DNA from: Globobulimina sp.
Taxonomy: Eukaryota; Foraminifera; Rotaliida
Direction: 5' to 3'
Assembly: GCA_003354225.1 (NCBI GenBank)
Contig: PIVH01000171.1
Coordinates: 1 to 7,290 of the forward strand
Length of the DNA: 7,290 nt
Shown: piece by piece, positions 7,025 to 7,290 of the stretch
Layout: each line of letters begins with the position of its first letter
Position numbering within the stretch: the stretch's first letter is position 1
The notes under the pieces: model-generated
The model's database searches: none
What the model was told of the DNA's origin: nothing
What the model saw: only the letters and a program-made list of their open reading frames with translations
Program-made: the position numbers and the translations under genes

Positions 7025-7290
7025 ATGTCAGGAGCGTTGACGACCATATCGCGTTTGACACAGCAAGGATATAAAGACATGGCGCGTTCTGCAGCGGGTA
7101 TTGTTGCCACTGAGTGGATTGCCAATGGCGTTCTCTTTTTTCCTACATGTTACAATATTTGTGATTGGGGTGACGCAGTTGATGACGAGCGACCATCTCG
7201 CAAACGACATTTAGTATTAACCACTCCCGAGGCGCGCCTTGCTATTCGTAATCGATTGAAGCCTTTCTTTGTTCGATTGCAGGGTTCTGA
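7025..7290 (+). CDS. Unrecognised protein, 5' part only (runs off the window)
   Basis: An open frame of 88 complete codons starts at ATG 7025, with A at -3 and an in-frame stop upstream at 7013-7015, and continues past the window end without a stop. The GC content rises sharply where the frame begins, which supports coding. I do not recognise the protein. It has a short uncharged stretch (AAGIVATEWIANGVLFFPTC, about residues 23-42) that is borderline for a membrane segment, then an acidic patch GDAVDDE, a basic patch RPSRKRH, and a basic Arg/Leu-rich helix-like region (TPEARLAIRNRLKPFFVRLQ). An intron beyond the window or even inside the last bases cannot be excluded. Confidence 0.6.
   Translation, partial: MSGALTTISRLTQQGYKDMARSAAGIVATEWIANGVLFFPTCYNICDWGDAVDDERPSRKRHLVLTTPEARLAIRNRLKPFFVRLQGS

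Overview
This window looks like nuclear DNA from a microbial eukaryote (a protist or alga-like lineage; I cannot place it further). It holds two minus-strand genes whose reading frames join only if short GT-AG introns are removed, AT-rich intergenic DNA without operon structure, and the start of a third gene on the plus strand. Three of the four intron donors read GTATGT. Three introns are 59-65 nt and the fourth is 265 nt.

Layout. 1-79: 3' flank. 80-2997 (minus): a three-exon gene for a type II, K+-independent membrane H+-translocating pyrophosphatase (similar to plant AVP2), 932 aa after splicing. 2998-3750: intergenic, AT-rich, with a perfect 24-bp tandem duplication. 3751-6576 (minus): a three-exon SulP/SLC26 anion (sulfate-type) transporter with a C-terminal STAS domain and a long polybasic tail, 831 aa. 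Its second intron is about four times longer than the others and carries a near-palindrome of roughly 94 bp plus two further hairpins. 6577-7024: probable divergent promoter region. 7025-7290 (plus): 5' part of an unrecognised protein, running off the window.

The most unusual feature is the N-terminus of the pyrophosphatase. Before the usual 16-helix core there are about 175 extra residues. They include a two-helix hairpin that resembles the S1-S2 half of a voltage-sensor domain (Hv1 / voltage-sensing phosphatase style), with an Asp in the first helix and a Tyr-x-x-Asp-x-x-x-Lys pattern in the second. No S3-S4 follows. The DNA coding for this extension is much richer in AT than the catalytic core. 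If real, this would be a fusion of a PPi-driven proton pump with half of a voltage or proton-sensing module, which I do not know to be described.

The two transporter genes are neighbours on the same strand but 753 bp apart with independent introns, so co-transcription is not implied. A functional link (a proton gradient made from PPi energising anion transport, and sulfate activation producing PPi) is possible but only inference.
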